From Acidisoma cellulosilyticum (lineage in GTDB: Bacteria > Pseudomonadota > Alphaproteobacteria > Acetobacterales > Acetobacteraceae), in contig NZ_JAESVA010000007.1 in assembly GCF_020621385.1 (NCBI RefSeq), positions 1 to 64,000 on the forward strand: a DNA stretch of 64,000 bases, read 5' to 3'. Shown here one piece after another: positions 43,853 through 52,377 of the stretch. The translations under genes and the position numbers were made by a program. The notes beneath the pieces were generated by a model. It was not told the origin of the DNA. It worked only from the letters and a program-made list of their open reading frames with translations, and did no database searches. The stretch's first letter is position 1, and every line of letters begins with the position of its first letter.

Positions 43853-44467
43853 TTAAAGCGTCTCGGGAATCGCGATGGCCTCGCCACCCTCGATCCGAAA
43901 GACCGGGATATGGCCAAGTCCCTTGACGAGACCGGCATCCGCGCCGAGGGATGCTTCCCAGTCATGCCCCTCGGTCAGAATGACGCCGATGCCGACGATC
44001 TCGGCGCCCGCGCGGCGCAGCAGGCGCAGCATGGCGGCCAGGCTCGACCCGGTTGATGCGACATCGTCGACCACGAAGACACGACGGCCCGCGAGCAGCG
44101 GCAAGGCGCGCTTGTCCAGCATCAGCGTCTGCACACCGTGGGAGGTGACGGAGGTGACGCTTTCGCGCAGCGCATCCGCCAGATGGATCTTTGGCGACTT
44201 CTGCAGAATGACATAGTCATCCAGACCCAAGGCCCGCGTGACTTCGATGGCGACGGGAATGCCCAAAGTCGCTGGCCCCACCACGATATCCGGCGCCTGC
44301 GGCCGGGCGAGATCAGCGAGTGCCGCGCCGATGCGCGCACCGAAGGCGACCCCGCGATCGATCACCATCAGCAATGCGATGGCGACCGCCTCATTCAGCG
44401 CGATGACCGGCAGCTTTTCGTCGATACCGGCGATGGTGACGGTGTGGAATTCGGGGGAGAGGCTCAT
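43853..44467 (-). CDS. Phosphoribosyltransferase, adenine/xanthine PRTase-like
   Basis: A 204-residue type I PRTase. PDIVVGPATLGIPVAIEVTR forms the first strand, and RRVFVVDDVASTGSSLAAML is the 13-residue PRPP-binding motif. DYVILQKSPKIHLADALRES replaces the flexible loop. Family members attach ribose 5-phosphate to purines or act as purine-sensing regulators (PurR-like lacks a helix-turn-helix here). ATG at 44467, which overlaps the kinase stop by four bases (ATGA), so it is the third gene of the sugar-acid operon. This is an odd partner for an aldolase and a kinase. Confidence 0.82.
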   Translation of the reverse strand: MSLSPEFHTVTIAGIDEKLPVIALNEAVAIALLMVIDRGVAFGARIGAALADLARPQAPDIVVGPATLGIPVAIEVTRALGLDDYVILQKSPKIHLADALRESVTSVTSHGVQTLMLDKRALPLLAGRRVFVVDDVASTGSSLAAMLRLLRRAGAEIVGIGVILTEGHDWEASLGADAGLVKGLGHIPVFRIEGGEAIAIPETL

Positions 44468-45399
44468 CGGTTGCGCATCGCCATGGCGGCCCAGACTTCC
44501 GGGGCGCGCGGGATAGGGCCGATGGCGCCATAGCCGGTGGTGGAGATGGCGGCGGCGGCGGCGGCGTAATGGGCCGCATCCTCGGGGCTTTCGCCCTTCA
44601 GCAGCCGGGCGATGACGGCACCGCAAAAAGTGTCGCCGGCGCCGGTCGCGTCTACGGGTGCCGCCGGGAAAGGCGCGATGCGCGTGCGGCCCTCGGGCGT
44701 GCCGAGATAGACGCCTTCGCTGCCCATTTTGAGGAGCACGAGGCCCGGGCCGAGGCCGAGATAGAAATCGAGCACCGCGTCCGGGTCCGTCAGGCCCGTC
44801 AGCGCCCGCGCGTCATCCAGGCCCGGCAGCGCGATATCGGCCTCACCGACAGCGGCATGGATGATGGCGGCGGCGCGGCGCGGCGCCCAAAGCGCCGGGC
44901 GGTAATTGGTGTCATAGGCGATGGCGACGCCGCTGGCCCGCGCGACGGTGAAGGCATGAAACACGGCATCCGAGGCTGAATCGGAAATGCCGTGGCTGAT
45001 GCCGCTCGCGAACAGGATGCGGGCTTCGGCGATGGCCTTTTCAGGAATATCGGCGGGCGTCAGGGCGGAAGCGGCCGAGCCTTTGCGGTGATAGTTGAAG
45101 CGATGGCCTTGGGCGCCATGCGTCACGAAATAAACGCCGGTCGGGTGAGTCGCCGAGCGTTTCACGTGTGACGCGTCGACGCCTTCTTCCTTCCACAGCG
45201 CGAGCAGGGCCTCACCGGCCGGGTCCTGCCCAACCGCCGAGATATAGCCGGCCGAAATGCCCTGGCGGGCGGCCGAGACTGCGACATTGGAGGTGTCGCC
45301 GCCGTAACCCTGCTGATACAGGACGCGGCCATCCGGCAGCGCGGGCTGCTGGTTGAATTCCAGCATCGGTTCGCCGATGCAGAGTAGTTCGGCCGCCAT
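44464..45399 (-). CDS. kdgK: PfkB-family sugar kinase, 2-keto-3-deoxygluconate kinase type
   Basis: A 311-residue ribokinase-fold enzyme. The N-terminus has ELLCIGEPMLEFNQQPALPD, then YQQGYGGDTSNVAVSAARQG; the C-terminal PfkB signature is PVDATGAGDTFCGAVIARLL with the catalytic Asp. KDG kinases phosphorylate 2-keto-3-deoxygluconate to KDPG, the substrate of the aldolase encoded just upstream at 45421-46047, which supports this call over fructokinase. It is coupled to the PRTase gene by a four-base overlap. Confidence 0.85.
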   Translation of the reverse strand: MAAELLCIGEPMLEFNQQPALPDGRVLYQQGYGGDTSNVAVSAARQGISAGYISAVGQDPAGEALLALWKEEGVDASHVKRSATHPTGVYFVTHGAQGHRFNYHRKGSAASALTPADIPEKAIAEARILFASGISHGISDSASDAVFHAFTVARASGVAIAYDTNYRPALWAPRRAAAIIHAAVGEADIALPGLDDARALTGLTDPDAVLDFYLGLGPGLVLLKMGSEGVYLGTPEGRTRIAPFPAAPVDATGAGDTFCGAVIARLLKGESPEDAAHYAAAAAAISTTGYGAIGPIPRAPEVWAAMAMRNR

Positions 45400-45420
45400 C
45401 CTGTCCGCTCCCTCTAGCCG

Positions 45421-46047
45421 TCAGTTCTTGGCGAGAATCTGCTGGGCGACCGCCAGCACCGCTGCCTTGTCATTCGCGGCGACCAGGCTTTCGTCGACCA
45501 GCTTGCCGCCCATGCCGACGAAGGATGCACCGGCAGAGAGATAGGCGTCCAGATTGCTGGGATCGACGCCGCCCGTGGGGCAAAAAACAACGCCGGGGAA
45601 GACGCTCGCCAGCGCTTTCACGTGGGCAGGGCCGCCGGCCGAGGCCGCGGGGAAGATCTTCACCACCTCGGCCCCGGCCTTCAGGGCCGCGCGGACCTCG
45701 GTCGGCGTGGTGGCGCCGGACATCAGGATCGCGCCGGCCGCGCGGCAAGGGGCAACGAGATCGGGATCGACCCATGGGGAGACGACGAAGCGCGCGCCGG
45801 CCCGCAGGCAGGTTTCGGCCGTCGCCGCGTCCGGCACAGTGCCGGCACCGACCAGCAGCGAAGGATCGGAGGCGAGTTCGCGGATCAGCGCCGGGGCATC
45901 CGGGATCGTCATGGTGATCTCGAAAATGCGCAGGCCGGCATCATGGAGCCAGCGCACGGCGGTTGCCGCATGAGCCGCGTTTTTCATGCGCACAACAGGA
46001 ACGACCCTTGCGGCTTTAAGCTGCCCGATCAGGGGATGTGCGCTCAT
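45421..46047 (-). CDS. eda: KDPG/KDPGal aldolase
   Basis: A class I aldolase (208 residues) that cleaves 2-keto-3-deoxy-6-phosphogluconate (or the galactonate form) to pyruvate and glyceraldehyde 3-phosphate. Glu in AGLRIFEITMTIPDAPALIR, the GAGTVPDAATAETCLRAGAR loop and the Schiff-base Lys in GAEVVKIFPA are all present; FCPTGGVDPSNLDAYLSAGA binds phosphate. It is 21 bases from the kinase on the same strand, so kinase and aldolase form the lower half of a sugar-acid or Entner-Doudoroff-like pathway. No dehydratase (edd, kdgD) lies in the window. Confidence 0.92.
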   Translation of the reverse strand: MSAHPLIGQLKAARVVPVVRMKNAAHAATAVRWLHDAGLRIFEITMTIPDAPALIRELASDPSLLVGAGTVPDAATAETCLRAGARFVVSPWVDPDLVAPCRAAGAILMSGATTPTEVRAALKAGAEVVKIFPAASAGGPAHVKALASVFPGVVFCPTGGVDPSNLDAYLSAGASFVGMGGKLVDESLVAANDKAAVLAVAQQILAKN

Positions 46048-46079
46048 CAGATTGTCCTCGTCCTATTCGAATGCTGCGA

Positions 46080-47555
46080 TCAAACCGCTTGTGACACGGC
46101 CGCCCGCGCCGCCGCCAGCAGCGCATCGACCAGCGCATCGGCGTCTTCGGCCCGGCTGCGGTGGTTCACGAAAGCCGCGCGGATGGCGAGATGGCCGCCG
46201 ATGGTGGTGGTCGACGGGGCGGCGAGCCCGGCTTCCTGGACATCGGCGACGATCGTCGCATTCAGCGCGTCCAGGCTGTCGGCCGGGGCCGCGCGATAGC
46301 GGAAGCAGACGATATTGAGCGGCACGGGGGCGAGCAGTTCGAGCGCCGGCTCGCGGGCGATGCGCGCGGCCAGATGGCCCGCGACGGCGCAGCTTTGTTC
46401 CGCCACCGCGCCCAGGCGATCGGCGCCGAAGACCTGCAGCGCGAACCAGAGTTTCAGCGCGCGGAAGCCGCGTGACAGGTCCGGCCCGAGATCGGCCGGC
46501 CAGGGCGCATTGCCGGACAGGCCGCGGTCGGTCGCCGTGAGATAGGCGGCCGGGCTTGCGAAGGTCGCGATCTGATCGGCCTGGTCGCGCACCAGGATAC
46601 AGCCGGCGTCATAGGGCGCCTGCGCCCATTTGTGGAAATCGAAAGCGATGGAGCGCGCGCGCTCCATGCCCGCGACCTTCGGGCTGAGTTGGGGCGACAG
46701 GGCCGCGAGCGCCCCGAAGGCGCCATCGACATGGAACCATAGGTTTTCTATGGCCGCGATGTCGGCAATGGCATTGAGATCATCGAAGGCGCCGATATCG
46801 ACGGAGCCGGCGGTACCGATGACCAGGAAAGGCGTGAAGCCCGCAGCGCGGTCGGCGGCGATGGCATGGCGCAGGGCATCGAGGTCCATGCCGAAATCAG
46901 GCCCGACCGGAATCTGGCGCAGCGCGTCACTGCCGATCCCGGCCATATCCAGCGCATCCGGCACGCAGCGGTGAACCCCGGTGGAGGCGTAGGCGGTGAG
47001 CCGCGCGTCACCAAGACCGGTGCGGCGGCTGTCCTGACCCAGCGCCGTGCGTCGCGCCATCAGCACCGCGATGAAATTCGCCATGGAACTGCCGGTGACG
47101 AGTAATCCGCCGGCGGTTTCCGGCAGGCCGAAGGCCGTGCTGGCCCAGCGGATGACCTGCCGCTCCGCCTCGATCGGCGCATGGTCGCGCCCGCCGAGAT
47201 TGGCGTTGAGACCGCCGGCCAGCATTTCGGCCAGCATGCCGAGCGGCGTGCCGCCGCCATGCACCCAGCCCATGAAACGGGGATGCGTATTGCCGGTGCT
47301 ATAGGGGAGGATGCTTTGCCGGAATCGGTCATAGACGTCTTCGGCGGCAGCACCTTCCACGGCCAGAGGCTGGCGGAAATTATCGCGCAGGTCGGGCGGC
47401 AAAGGCTGCCAGACGGGCTGATTACGCCGGTCGCGCAGATGATCGACCATATCGTCGAGCATGCGATGGCCGAGGGCGCGGAAAGCATCCCAATCATCGG
47501 GATCGAGATCGCGCGCCTGATCGGCCAGAGTGGAATGGGTCGGAAAATCGTTCAC
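46080..47555 (-). CDS. Group II PLP-dependent decarboxylase
   Basis: A 491-residue fold-type I decarboxylase of the aromatic L-amino acid/glutamate group. NLWFHVDGAFGALAALSPQL holds the conserved His and Asp that contact PLP, and SIAFDFHKWAQAPYDAGCIL the Schiff-base Lys. PRFMGWVHGGGTPLGMLAEM and GLLVTGSSMANFIAVLMARR complete the signature. Likely products are amines such as tryptamine, tyramine or GABA; the active-site loop does not allow a choice. It lies upstream of the aldolase on the same strand, but 32 bases apart. Confidence 0.9.
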   Translation of the reverse strand: MNDFPTHSTLADQARDLDPDDWDAFRALGHRMLDDMVDHLRDRRNQPVWQPLPPDLRDNFRQPLAVEGAAAEDVYDRFRQSILPYSTGNTHPRFMGWVHGGGTPLGMLAEMLAGGLNANLGGRDHAPIEAERQVIRWASTAFGLPETAGGLLVTGSSMANFIAVLMARRTALGQDSRRTGLGDARLTAYASTGVHRCVPDALDMAGIGSDALRQIPVGPDFGMDLDALRHAIAADRAAGFTPFLVIGTAGSVDIGAFDDLNAIADIAAIENLWFHVDGAFGALAALSPQLSPKVAGMERARSIAFDFHKWAQAPYDAGCILVRDQADQIATFASPAAYLTATDRGLSGNAPWPADLGPDLSRGFRALKLWFALQVFGADRLGAVAEQSCAVAGHLAARIAREPALELLAPVPLNIVCFRYRAAPADSLDALNATIVADVQEAGLAAPSTTTIGGHLAIRAAFVNHRSRAEDADALVDALLAAARAAVSQAV

Positions 47556-47641
47556 GCGCTGCCTTTATCTGGCGGGGAAAGCGCGTTCAGAAAACCCCCT
47601 GTCGCCGATCCGTCAAGCGGTCATCGGCAGCGCAGGCGTGG

Positions 47642-47836
47642 TTAGCAGCGGCCACCCCAGGCGCCGACCCATTGCTGATCCCGATGCAGGCCGCCGATAT
47701 CAAGCCCGGTCCGGCCGAAGGTCTCAAAACCTGCAAAGTCACGGTCATCCGTCTTATCGGCCTCAATGGCCAGGGGCGCCGGCGGAGGGCGATGGCTGGC
47801 AACAAGGCCGAGGCGGGCTGCAATAGTCTGGAACAT
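47642..47836 (-). CDS. Small hypothetical protein
   Basis: A 64-residue frame from ATG at 47836 (MFQTIAARLGLVASHRPPPA, ending WVGAWGGRC). It fills most of the 460-base space between the decarboxylase and the DUF3429-like gene and has no antisense gene to shadow. The start has no clear ribosome-binding site. It might be real because codon use looks coding, but I recognise no family. An alternative frame start lies at 47893. Confidence 0.35.
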   Translation of the reverse strand: MFQTIAARLGLVASHRPPPAPLAIEADKTDDRDFAGFETFGRTGLDIGGLHRDQQWVGAWGGRC

Positions 47837-48003
47837 AATGTCGCACCACTTTCGTCGTGTTCGTGGCCCAATTAAGACATAATTGAGCCACAATCGCTAT
47901 CACGAGCCGGTGATGTTTCGGCGGTTTCGATCACGAATTGCGTCACAATTGTGGCGCCACCCTGAATCGGCGCCGCAATTGGCGGGGTTTTGGGGCGGCA
48001 GGG

Positions 48004-48516
48004 TCAGAGAATGATGCGGGCGCCGGAGAGGCGCAGCACCAGCACCGTGACCAGAAGAGCGACCACGATGACGGTCAGAATCCAGCGCAGCCACAGATAG
48101 GTGCCCGGCACCCAGCCCCGCCGATGCGCGCCGTGTTCCGCGATATTGGTCGCCAGAAAGCCGGCGATCAGCACACAGAGGGCGATGGCCGGCGCCGGCA
48201 CCAGAAAACCGATGAGCAGCGCCGCCCAGCCGATCAAGGCTGGCACCACGCCGAGCACCAGCCTTGGCCGATGCGCTGGGTCCTGGCTGCGCGGCAGCGG
48301 GGCGAGCCCCGCGAGCGATTGCGGCGGCTCGGTGAGCGCGAAGCCCCAATGCACGGCGCCGAGGAAGGACAGGATGACGGCGCTATAGGTCAAAAGGGCG
48401 GTCATCGCCTGGGCGTCGGACGGGCTGCGCCAGGCCGAGGCCAGATAGGCCGTGACGAAAAAAGGCAGCAGACCCAGAAAGCCGAGCAGCAAAACCATGG
48501 GGGCGGGGGCGCGCAT
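48004..48516 (-). CDS. DUF3429-like inner-membrane protein
   Basis: A 170-residue protein with five predicted helices. PAPMVLLLGFLGLLPFFVTA, VILSFLGAVHWGFALTEPPQ and VVPALIGWAALLIGFLVPAP are the characteristic segments; the SFLGAVHWGFAL string is the core signature of DUF3429, a family related to eukaryotic TMEM69. The function is unknown. ATG at 48516 has AAGGAAG upstream; the frame is open to 48639. It is divergent from the CNNM/CorC gene at 48687. Confidence 0.82.
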   Translation of the reverse strand: MRAPAPMVLLLGFLGLLPFFVTAYLASAWRSPSDAQAMTALLTYSAVILSFLGAVHWGFALTEPPQSLAGLAPLPRSQDPAHRPRLVLGVVPALIGWAALLIGFLVPAPAIALCVLIAGFLATNIAEHGAHRRGWVPGTYLWLRWILTVIVVALLVTVLVLRLSGARIIL

Positions 48517-48686
48517 GCGGTCTTCCTTATGTGATCCGACGATGAGGCCGAGATGTCTCGGAACGAGTGGCAGTTCTGTGGCAACGAGAGGCTTATCGGA
48601 ATAACGGCTGGAGATGGTTTCGTCCTCCTGCTCTAACATGGGATATGGGCCGATTTTCGGCTTGTGACAGCGGAGGCGCGTAAGGC

Positions 48687-50000
48687 GTGGAGATCTCGAT
48701 AGAGGCGATCGGCATTCTGGTGCTGATCCTGATCAATGGCCTCTTTGCCTGCAGTGAGCTTGCCCTTGTCTCAGCCCGGCGGGCGCGCCTGGCCGTGCTG
48801 GAACGCAAGGGCGTGGCGGGCGCGGCCGTCGCGCGCAAGCTGGCTGAAAATCCGCATATCTTTCTGCCCACGGTGCAGGTGGGCATCACGCTGGTCAGCG
48901 TCATCACCGGCATGTTCAGCGGCGAGCGCATAACGGGCGATGTGGAACATGCGCTGATCCATGTCGGTGTGCCGGTGCGTTTCGCCTATGGCACCGCCTT
49001 CTTCGTGACGGTGGTCTTGATCACCTTCCTGACCATGGTGCTGGGCGAGTTGGTGCCGAAACAGCTGGCGCTGCGCCGGCCGGAAATGGTCGCGGCCCGC
49101 GCGGCGCCGATGCTGATCGTCATCGCGCGCGTGACGAAGCCCGCCGTCTGGCTGCTGAGCAAGACCTCCGCCGGTATTTTGAGCCTGTTCGGCGTCACCG
49201 GCACGCGGCCGGATCATCCGAGCGAGGAGGAGCTGAAGGCGCTGCTGGCGGAAAGCACCCAGTCGGGCGTGCTGGACAGCGAAGAGAAGCTGATGATCGA
49301 GCGGGTGCTGCGCCTGGCCGATAAGCCGGTGCGCGCCATCATGACGCCGCGCCCGGAAATCGCCTGGATCGACCGCTCGGCGCCCTTGCCCGAGATGATC
49401 GCGCGGCTGCGCGGCAGCCCCCATTCGCGCTTCGTGGTCGGCGACGGGTCGGTGGATAATGCCATCGGCATCGTGCTGGCCAAGAACCTGCTGGATCAAT
49501 TGCTGGCGGGCGGCAGCGTCAGCGTGGATGACGCGGTTCTGCAGCCGATGATCGTGCCGGATGCGATCTCGGCGCTGGACGCTTTCGAGCGGTTGAAGGG
49601 CGACGCCAATGGCATGGCCTTCGTTATCGACGAATATGGCAGTTTCGAAGGGCTGATCACGGCCGCCGATATGCTGGAGGCGATCGTCGGCGATGTTGAC
49701 GAGAATGTCACCGATCACGGCCCCGGCCATGTCGGCAAGGCCGAGGAATCGAGTTTTGCGCTCGACGGGCTGATGCCGTTGGACGAGCTGATGGAGAAAC
49801 TGTCCATCAGTCAGGTGCCGGCCCAGGGCACCTATCACACCGCCGCCGGTCTTATCCTGGCGCTGCTGCGCCGCGTGCCGCAGGTCGGCGACCGTATCGT
49901 TTTCAGCGGCTGGCGGTTCGAGGTTCTGGCCATGGACGGCAGGCGCGTCGACCGGCTGACGGCCGATCGCGAAACCGATGGTGCGGAGACGACAGAGTGA
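48687..50000 (+). CDS. CNNM/CorC-type membrane protein (hemolysin-related, TlyC family)
   Basis: A 437-residue protein: an N-terminal DUF21 membrane domain (three to four helices, with ILVLILINGLFACSELALVS and FLPTVQVGITLVSVITGMFS), two CBS domains (ADKPVRAIMTPRPEIAWIDR and the FVIDEYGSFEGLITAADMLE segment), and a C-terminal CorC_HlyC domain (GTYHTAAGLILALLRRVPQV, then GDRIVFSGWRFEVLAMDGRR). Family members export or regulate Mg2+/Co2+ transport; hemolytic activity is largely historical naming. Start is GTG at 48687 with GGAGG upstream. It is coupled to the hydrolase gene by a GTGA overlap. Confidence 0.9.
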   Translation: MEISIEAIGILVLILINGLFACSELALVSARRARLAVLERKGVAGAAVARKLAENPHIFLPTVQVGITLVSVITGMFSGERITGDVEHALIHVGVPVRFAYGTAFFVTVVLITFLTMVLGELVPKQLALRRPEMVAARAAPMLIVIARVTKPAVWLLSKTSAGILSLFGVTGTRPDHPSEEELKALLAESTQSGVLDSEEKLMIERVLRLADKPVRAIMTPRPEIAWIDRSAPLPEMIARLRGSPHSRFVVGDGSVDNAIGIVLAKNLLDQLLAGGSVSVDDAVLQPMIVPDAISALDAFERLKGDANGMAFVIDEYGSFEGLITAADMLEAIVGDVDENVTDHGPGHVGKAEESSFALDGLMPLDELMEKLSISQVPAQGTYHTAAGLILALLRRVPQVGDRIVFSGWRFEVLAMDGRRVDRLTADRETDGAETTE

Positions 50001-50746
50001 GCGAAGAGAGTGGCGTTCTCGTCCGGGCCGATGGGGTGGGGCTGGCCTGGAAGCGTATACCTGGCCTTGGACCGACGATCGTTTTCCTGCCCGGATTCCG
50101 CAGCGACATGGAAGGCAGCAAGGCGGTTTTCCTCGCGGGCTTTGCGGCGGAGCAGGGCCAGGCGATGCTGCGGCTGGATTATTCCGGCCATGGCGTCAGT
50201 GGCGGCCGCTTCGAGGACGGCAGCATCGGGCTGTGGACGGCGGACGCCTTGGCGGTGATCGACGCCGAGACGGAAGGGCCGCTGATCCTGGTCGGCTCCT
50301 CCATGGGCGGATGGATCGGCCTCAATATCGCGCTCGCCCGGCCGGATCGGGTCATCGGCTATATCGGTATTGCGGCGGCGCCCGATTTCACGGAGACGCT
50401 GATCTGGGGGCAGATGCCGCCGGCCATTCAGGAAAAACTGATGGCGGAGGGCGTTGTCTATGCGCCCTCCGACTACGGCGAGCCGCTGCCCTTGACGCGG
50501 AGGCTGATCGAAGACGGCCGCCGCCACCTGTTGCTGGGCGATACCATTGCGCTGACCTGTCCGCTGCGGCTGTTGCAAGGGCAGCAGGATCCGGACGTGC
50601 CCTGGCAGACGGCGCTGACCATCGCGGAGAAGGTCGAAAGCACAGATGTGCGCGTTGTTCTGATCAAGGACGGCGACCACCGCCTGTCGCGGGAGTCTGA
50701 TCTGGCGTTGTTGAAGCAAGCGGTGGTGGAATTGCTGCCCGTTTGA
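49997..50746 (+). CDS. Alpha/beta hydrolase
   Basis: A 249-residue hydrolase. TIVFLPGFRSDMEGSKAVFL is the oxyanion strand, AMLRLDYSGHGVSGGRFEDG the conserved D-x-x-GxG loop, LILVGSSMGGWIGLNIALAR the nucleophile elbow (GSSMG), RLLQGQQDPDVPW the Asp loop and VLIKDGDHRLSRESDLALL the His. The arrangement resembles the BAAT/palmitoyl-thioesterase-like ABHD10 group. The start (GTG at 49997) overlaps the previous stop. Substrate unknown. Confidence 0.88.
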   Translation: MSEESGVLVRADGVGLAWKRIPGLGPTIVFLPGFRSDMEGSKAVFLAGFAAEQGQAMLRLDYSGHGVSGGRFEDGSIGLWTADALAVIDAETEGPLILVGSSMGGWIGLNIALARPDRVIGYIGIAAAPDFTETLIWGQMPPAIQEKLMAEGVVYAPSDYGEPLPLTRRLIEDGRRHLLLGDTIALTCPLRLLQGQQDPDVPWQTALTIAEKVESTDVRVVLIKDGDHRLSRESDLALLKQAVVELLPV

Positions 50747-50764
50747 TTGGGCAGACAATCGGAA

Positions 50765-50790
50765 AAGGTTAGACCCAAGGGACTAACCTT
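50765..50790. terminator. Hairpin after the hydrolase gene
   Basis: AAGGTTAG-ACCCAAGGGA-CTAACCTT, an eight-base-pair stem. Between two convergent genes; no T-run. Confidence 0.5.
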
Positions 50791-50840
50791 GCGTAAAGAA
50801 ATGCACGTGAGGTCGCCCGGCAGCGCTCGCCCGGAAAGCC

Positions 50841-51074
50841 TCAGCGCTCGGCGCCGACATAGTGCATATCCATCGAGACCGCCGGGCGGCGCATCAGCTC
50901 GAAGCCCGAGAGATGGAGATAATCGACCAGCCGTTCCGCGGTCACGCGCGCCAACGCCTCATCGCCGCGGCGGCGGCCACGGGCGCCCGGCCAGCTGCGC
51001 AGCACATAGGCGAGTTCCTTGACCACTTCCTGGTCTTCAGCGGGGCGCAGCGAGCGGTGCAGCGAGTCAGCCAT
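50841..51074 (-). CDS. Small protein with upstream LexA box
   Basis: A 77-residue protein rich in Arg, Glu and Asp: SLRPAEDQEVVKELAYVLRS, a Gly/Arg-rich linker (ARGRRRGDEA), then RVTAERLVDYLHLSGFELMR and a MDMHYVGAER end. No family is recognised and no membrane segment or cysteine is present. ATG at 51074. A GAAC-N7-GAAC box 49 bases upstream suggests control by LexA and a role in the DNA-damage response. It is alone on its strand, with a hairpin downstream separating it from the hydrolase gene. Confidence 0.7.
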   Translation of the reverse strand: MADSLHRSLRPAEDQEVVKELAYVLRSWPGARGRRRGDEALARVTAERLVDYLHLSGFELMRRPAVSMDMHYVGAER

Positions 51075-51122
51075 GACGCAAACCTCGTGTTAAGAACAAG
51101 GTAAGGTTAGCGAATAAAACGG

Positions 51123-51137
51123 GAACAAGGCAAGAAC
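51123..51137 (-). promoter_or_regulatory. Candidate LexA (SOS) box
   Basis: GAACAAGGCAAGAAC has the exact GAAC-N7-GAAC form (GTTC-N7-GTTC on the other strand) of alphaproteobacterial LexA operators. It lies 49 bases before the ATG of the 77-residue protein, near a possible -35/-10 pair on the minus strand. Confidence 0.6.
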
Positions 51138-51162
51138 ATTTTTTGATCCTTGAGTCAGGGGG

Positions 51163-51201
51163 CTGAGGTTTAGGGGGCTGAGGTTTGATGCCCTGAGGTT
51201 T
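51163..51201 (+). repeat. Three direct repeats of CTGAGGTTT
   Basis: CTGAGGTTT begins at 51163, 51178 and 51193, so the period is 15 bases, with GGGGG or CCC between. Possibly a protein-binding array or slippage product. Confidence 0.5.
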
Positions 51202-51460
51202 GGGTCGCTTGGACCTAAAGCTCAATCAGCCTTCGACCCCGGTCGGCTATTCACAGCGAACAACCGGATTCCGGAAAGCCGGCAAACGGCGCAGATATCT
51301 GCATCAGATTTATTGCTATTTCGTACCTTTACGCGGTGCACGAGATTCCTGCTTTATAAAGGTTGATGTAAATTTCTATCCAACGGATCGGCATTGCCCA
51401 GTGACGAGGCTGCTAGCCTAGCCACGATCTACGGAGCCAACCCCGAAGCGGAGCAGATCA

Positions 51461-52207
51461 ATGAAGGCCGCCCGCCATCACAGAGCTTTTCTGATAGCGA
51501 CCTTAGCGGGATTTCTTGCGATCAGTCTCTTTATGGGCGCGGGAAGCTCAAAGGGCGCTACCCTTCAAGCCAGTGGCGTAATCGCAATCGATGTTCTCCT
51601 CCTGCCGGACAGCACGATGGTTCAGCACGCCGAAGCGAACAACACCCGCCTGCGCAATCTCTTCCCGAAAGGCTTCGCCCTGGATGCGACGCACCGGCCG
51701 CATATCACGATGGTTCAGCGTTTTGTTCGTTCGGCTGATCTCGACAAGGTGTATGCCGCAGCGAATGCGGTTCTCGCCGGCGTTGACGTGACCGGGATGA
51801 AACTGGAAGCATTCAAATATTACTATATTCCTGCCAAAGATCTTGGCCTCGCGGGCATTGTCGCGAAACCGACCCCGGAACTGGTCAAGCTGCAAGCAAG
51901 CCTCATCTCGGCTCTCGCTCCCTTTTCCGTGGAGACGGGAGATTCCGGGGCGTTCGTAACCACGCCGGATGATCCCATCATAGATCCGCAATTGATCGCA
52001 TATGTTTCGAGTTTTGTTCCGAAGGCTTCCGGCGATCATTTCAGTCCGCATGTCACCACAGGCATTGCCTTTCGCCGCGATCTTGATCCGATGCTGGCTG
52101 AGCCGTTTACGCCCTTCACTTTTTCTCCTGCCGGCGCAGCCGTCTATCAACTAGGTCAGTTCGGCACGGCAGCGAAAAAACTGAAGGAACTAAATTTGAA
52201 GCCCTGA
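51461..52207 (+). CDS. Exported 2H phosphoesterase-like protein
   Basis: A 248-residue protein with a signal peptide or anchor (AFLIATLAGFLAISLFMGAG, about residues 9-28). Two H-x-T motifs, RPHITMVQ (about residues 86-93) and SPHVTTGIA (about 204-212), are the paired catalytic His-x-Thr motifs of the 2H phosphoesterase superfamily (LigT, CPDase, AKAP7). Between them is a YYYIPAKDLGLAGIVAKPT region. Known 2H enzymes are cytoplasmic RNA or cyclic-phosphodiester hydrolases or ligases; an exported one would act on periplasmic 2',3'-cyclic nucleotides or another diester. ATG follows GGAG within ten bases. It is between the LexA-box gene and hflX and may belong to neither. Confidence 0.75.
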   Translation: MKAARHHRAFLIATLAGFLAISLFMGAGSSKGATLQASGVIAIDVLLLPDSTMVQHAEANNTRLRNLFPKGFALDATHRPHITMVQRFVRSADLDKVYAAANAVLAGVDVTGMKLEAFKYYYIPAKDLGLAGIVAKPTPELVKLQASLISALAPFSVETGDSGAFVTTPDDPIIDPQLIAYVSSFVPKASGDHFSPHVTTGIAFRRDLDPMLAEPFTPFTFSPAGAAVYQLGQFGTAAKKLKELNLKP

Positions 52208-52377
52208 GCCGCTGCGATGGTGCGGACGTCTTGAGTTTGCGCCGATGCGCGTGTTTCGCGTTCCGCGAATTATTCTAACCTCCGGTTGTAGCTGGGGCGT
52301 CCGCTTGCTTCGGATTTGGCCTCAAGAGCCGACAGTCTCCTTTCTCCCCACTCGGCCGTTGCGGATAGAGTTTAACC

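Larger units (their letters stand above)
51075..51460. other. Intergenic region with LexA box and short repeats
   Basis: Nearly 390 bases. It holds the candidate LexA box (51123-51137), a TGAGGTTT direct repeat series (51163-51201) and, before the 2H gene, a GGAG motif at 51451-51454. A frame at 51200-51421 has no ribosome-binding site or family resemblance and is not annotated. Confidence 0.6.

Noticed and set aside
51200-51421. 73-codon plus-strand frame before the 2H gene
   Set aside because: Starts without a ribosome-binding site and has no recognisable features.
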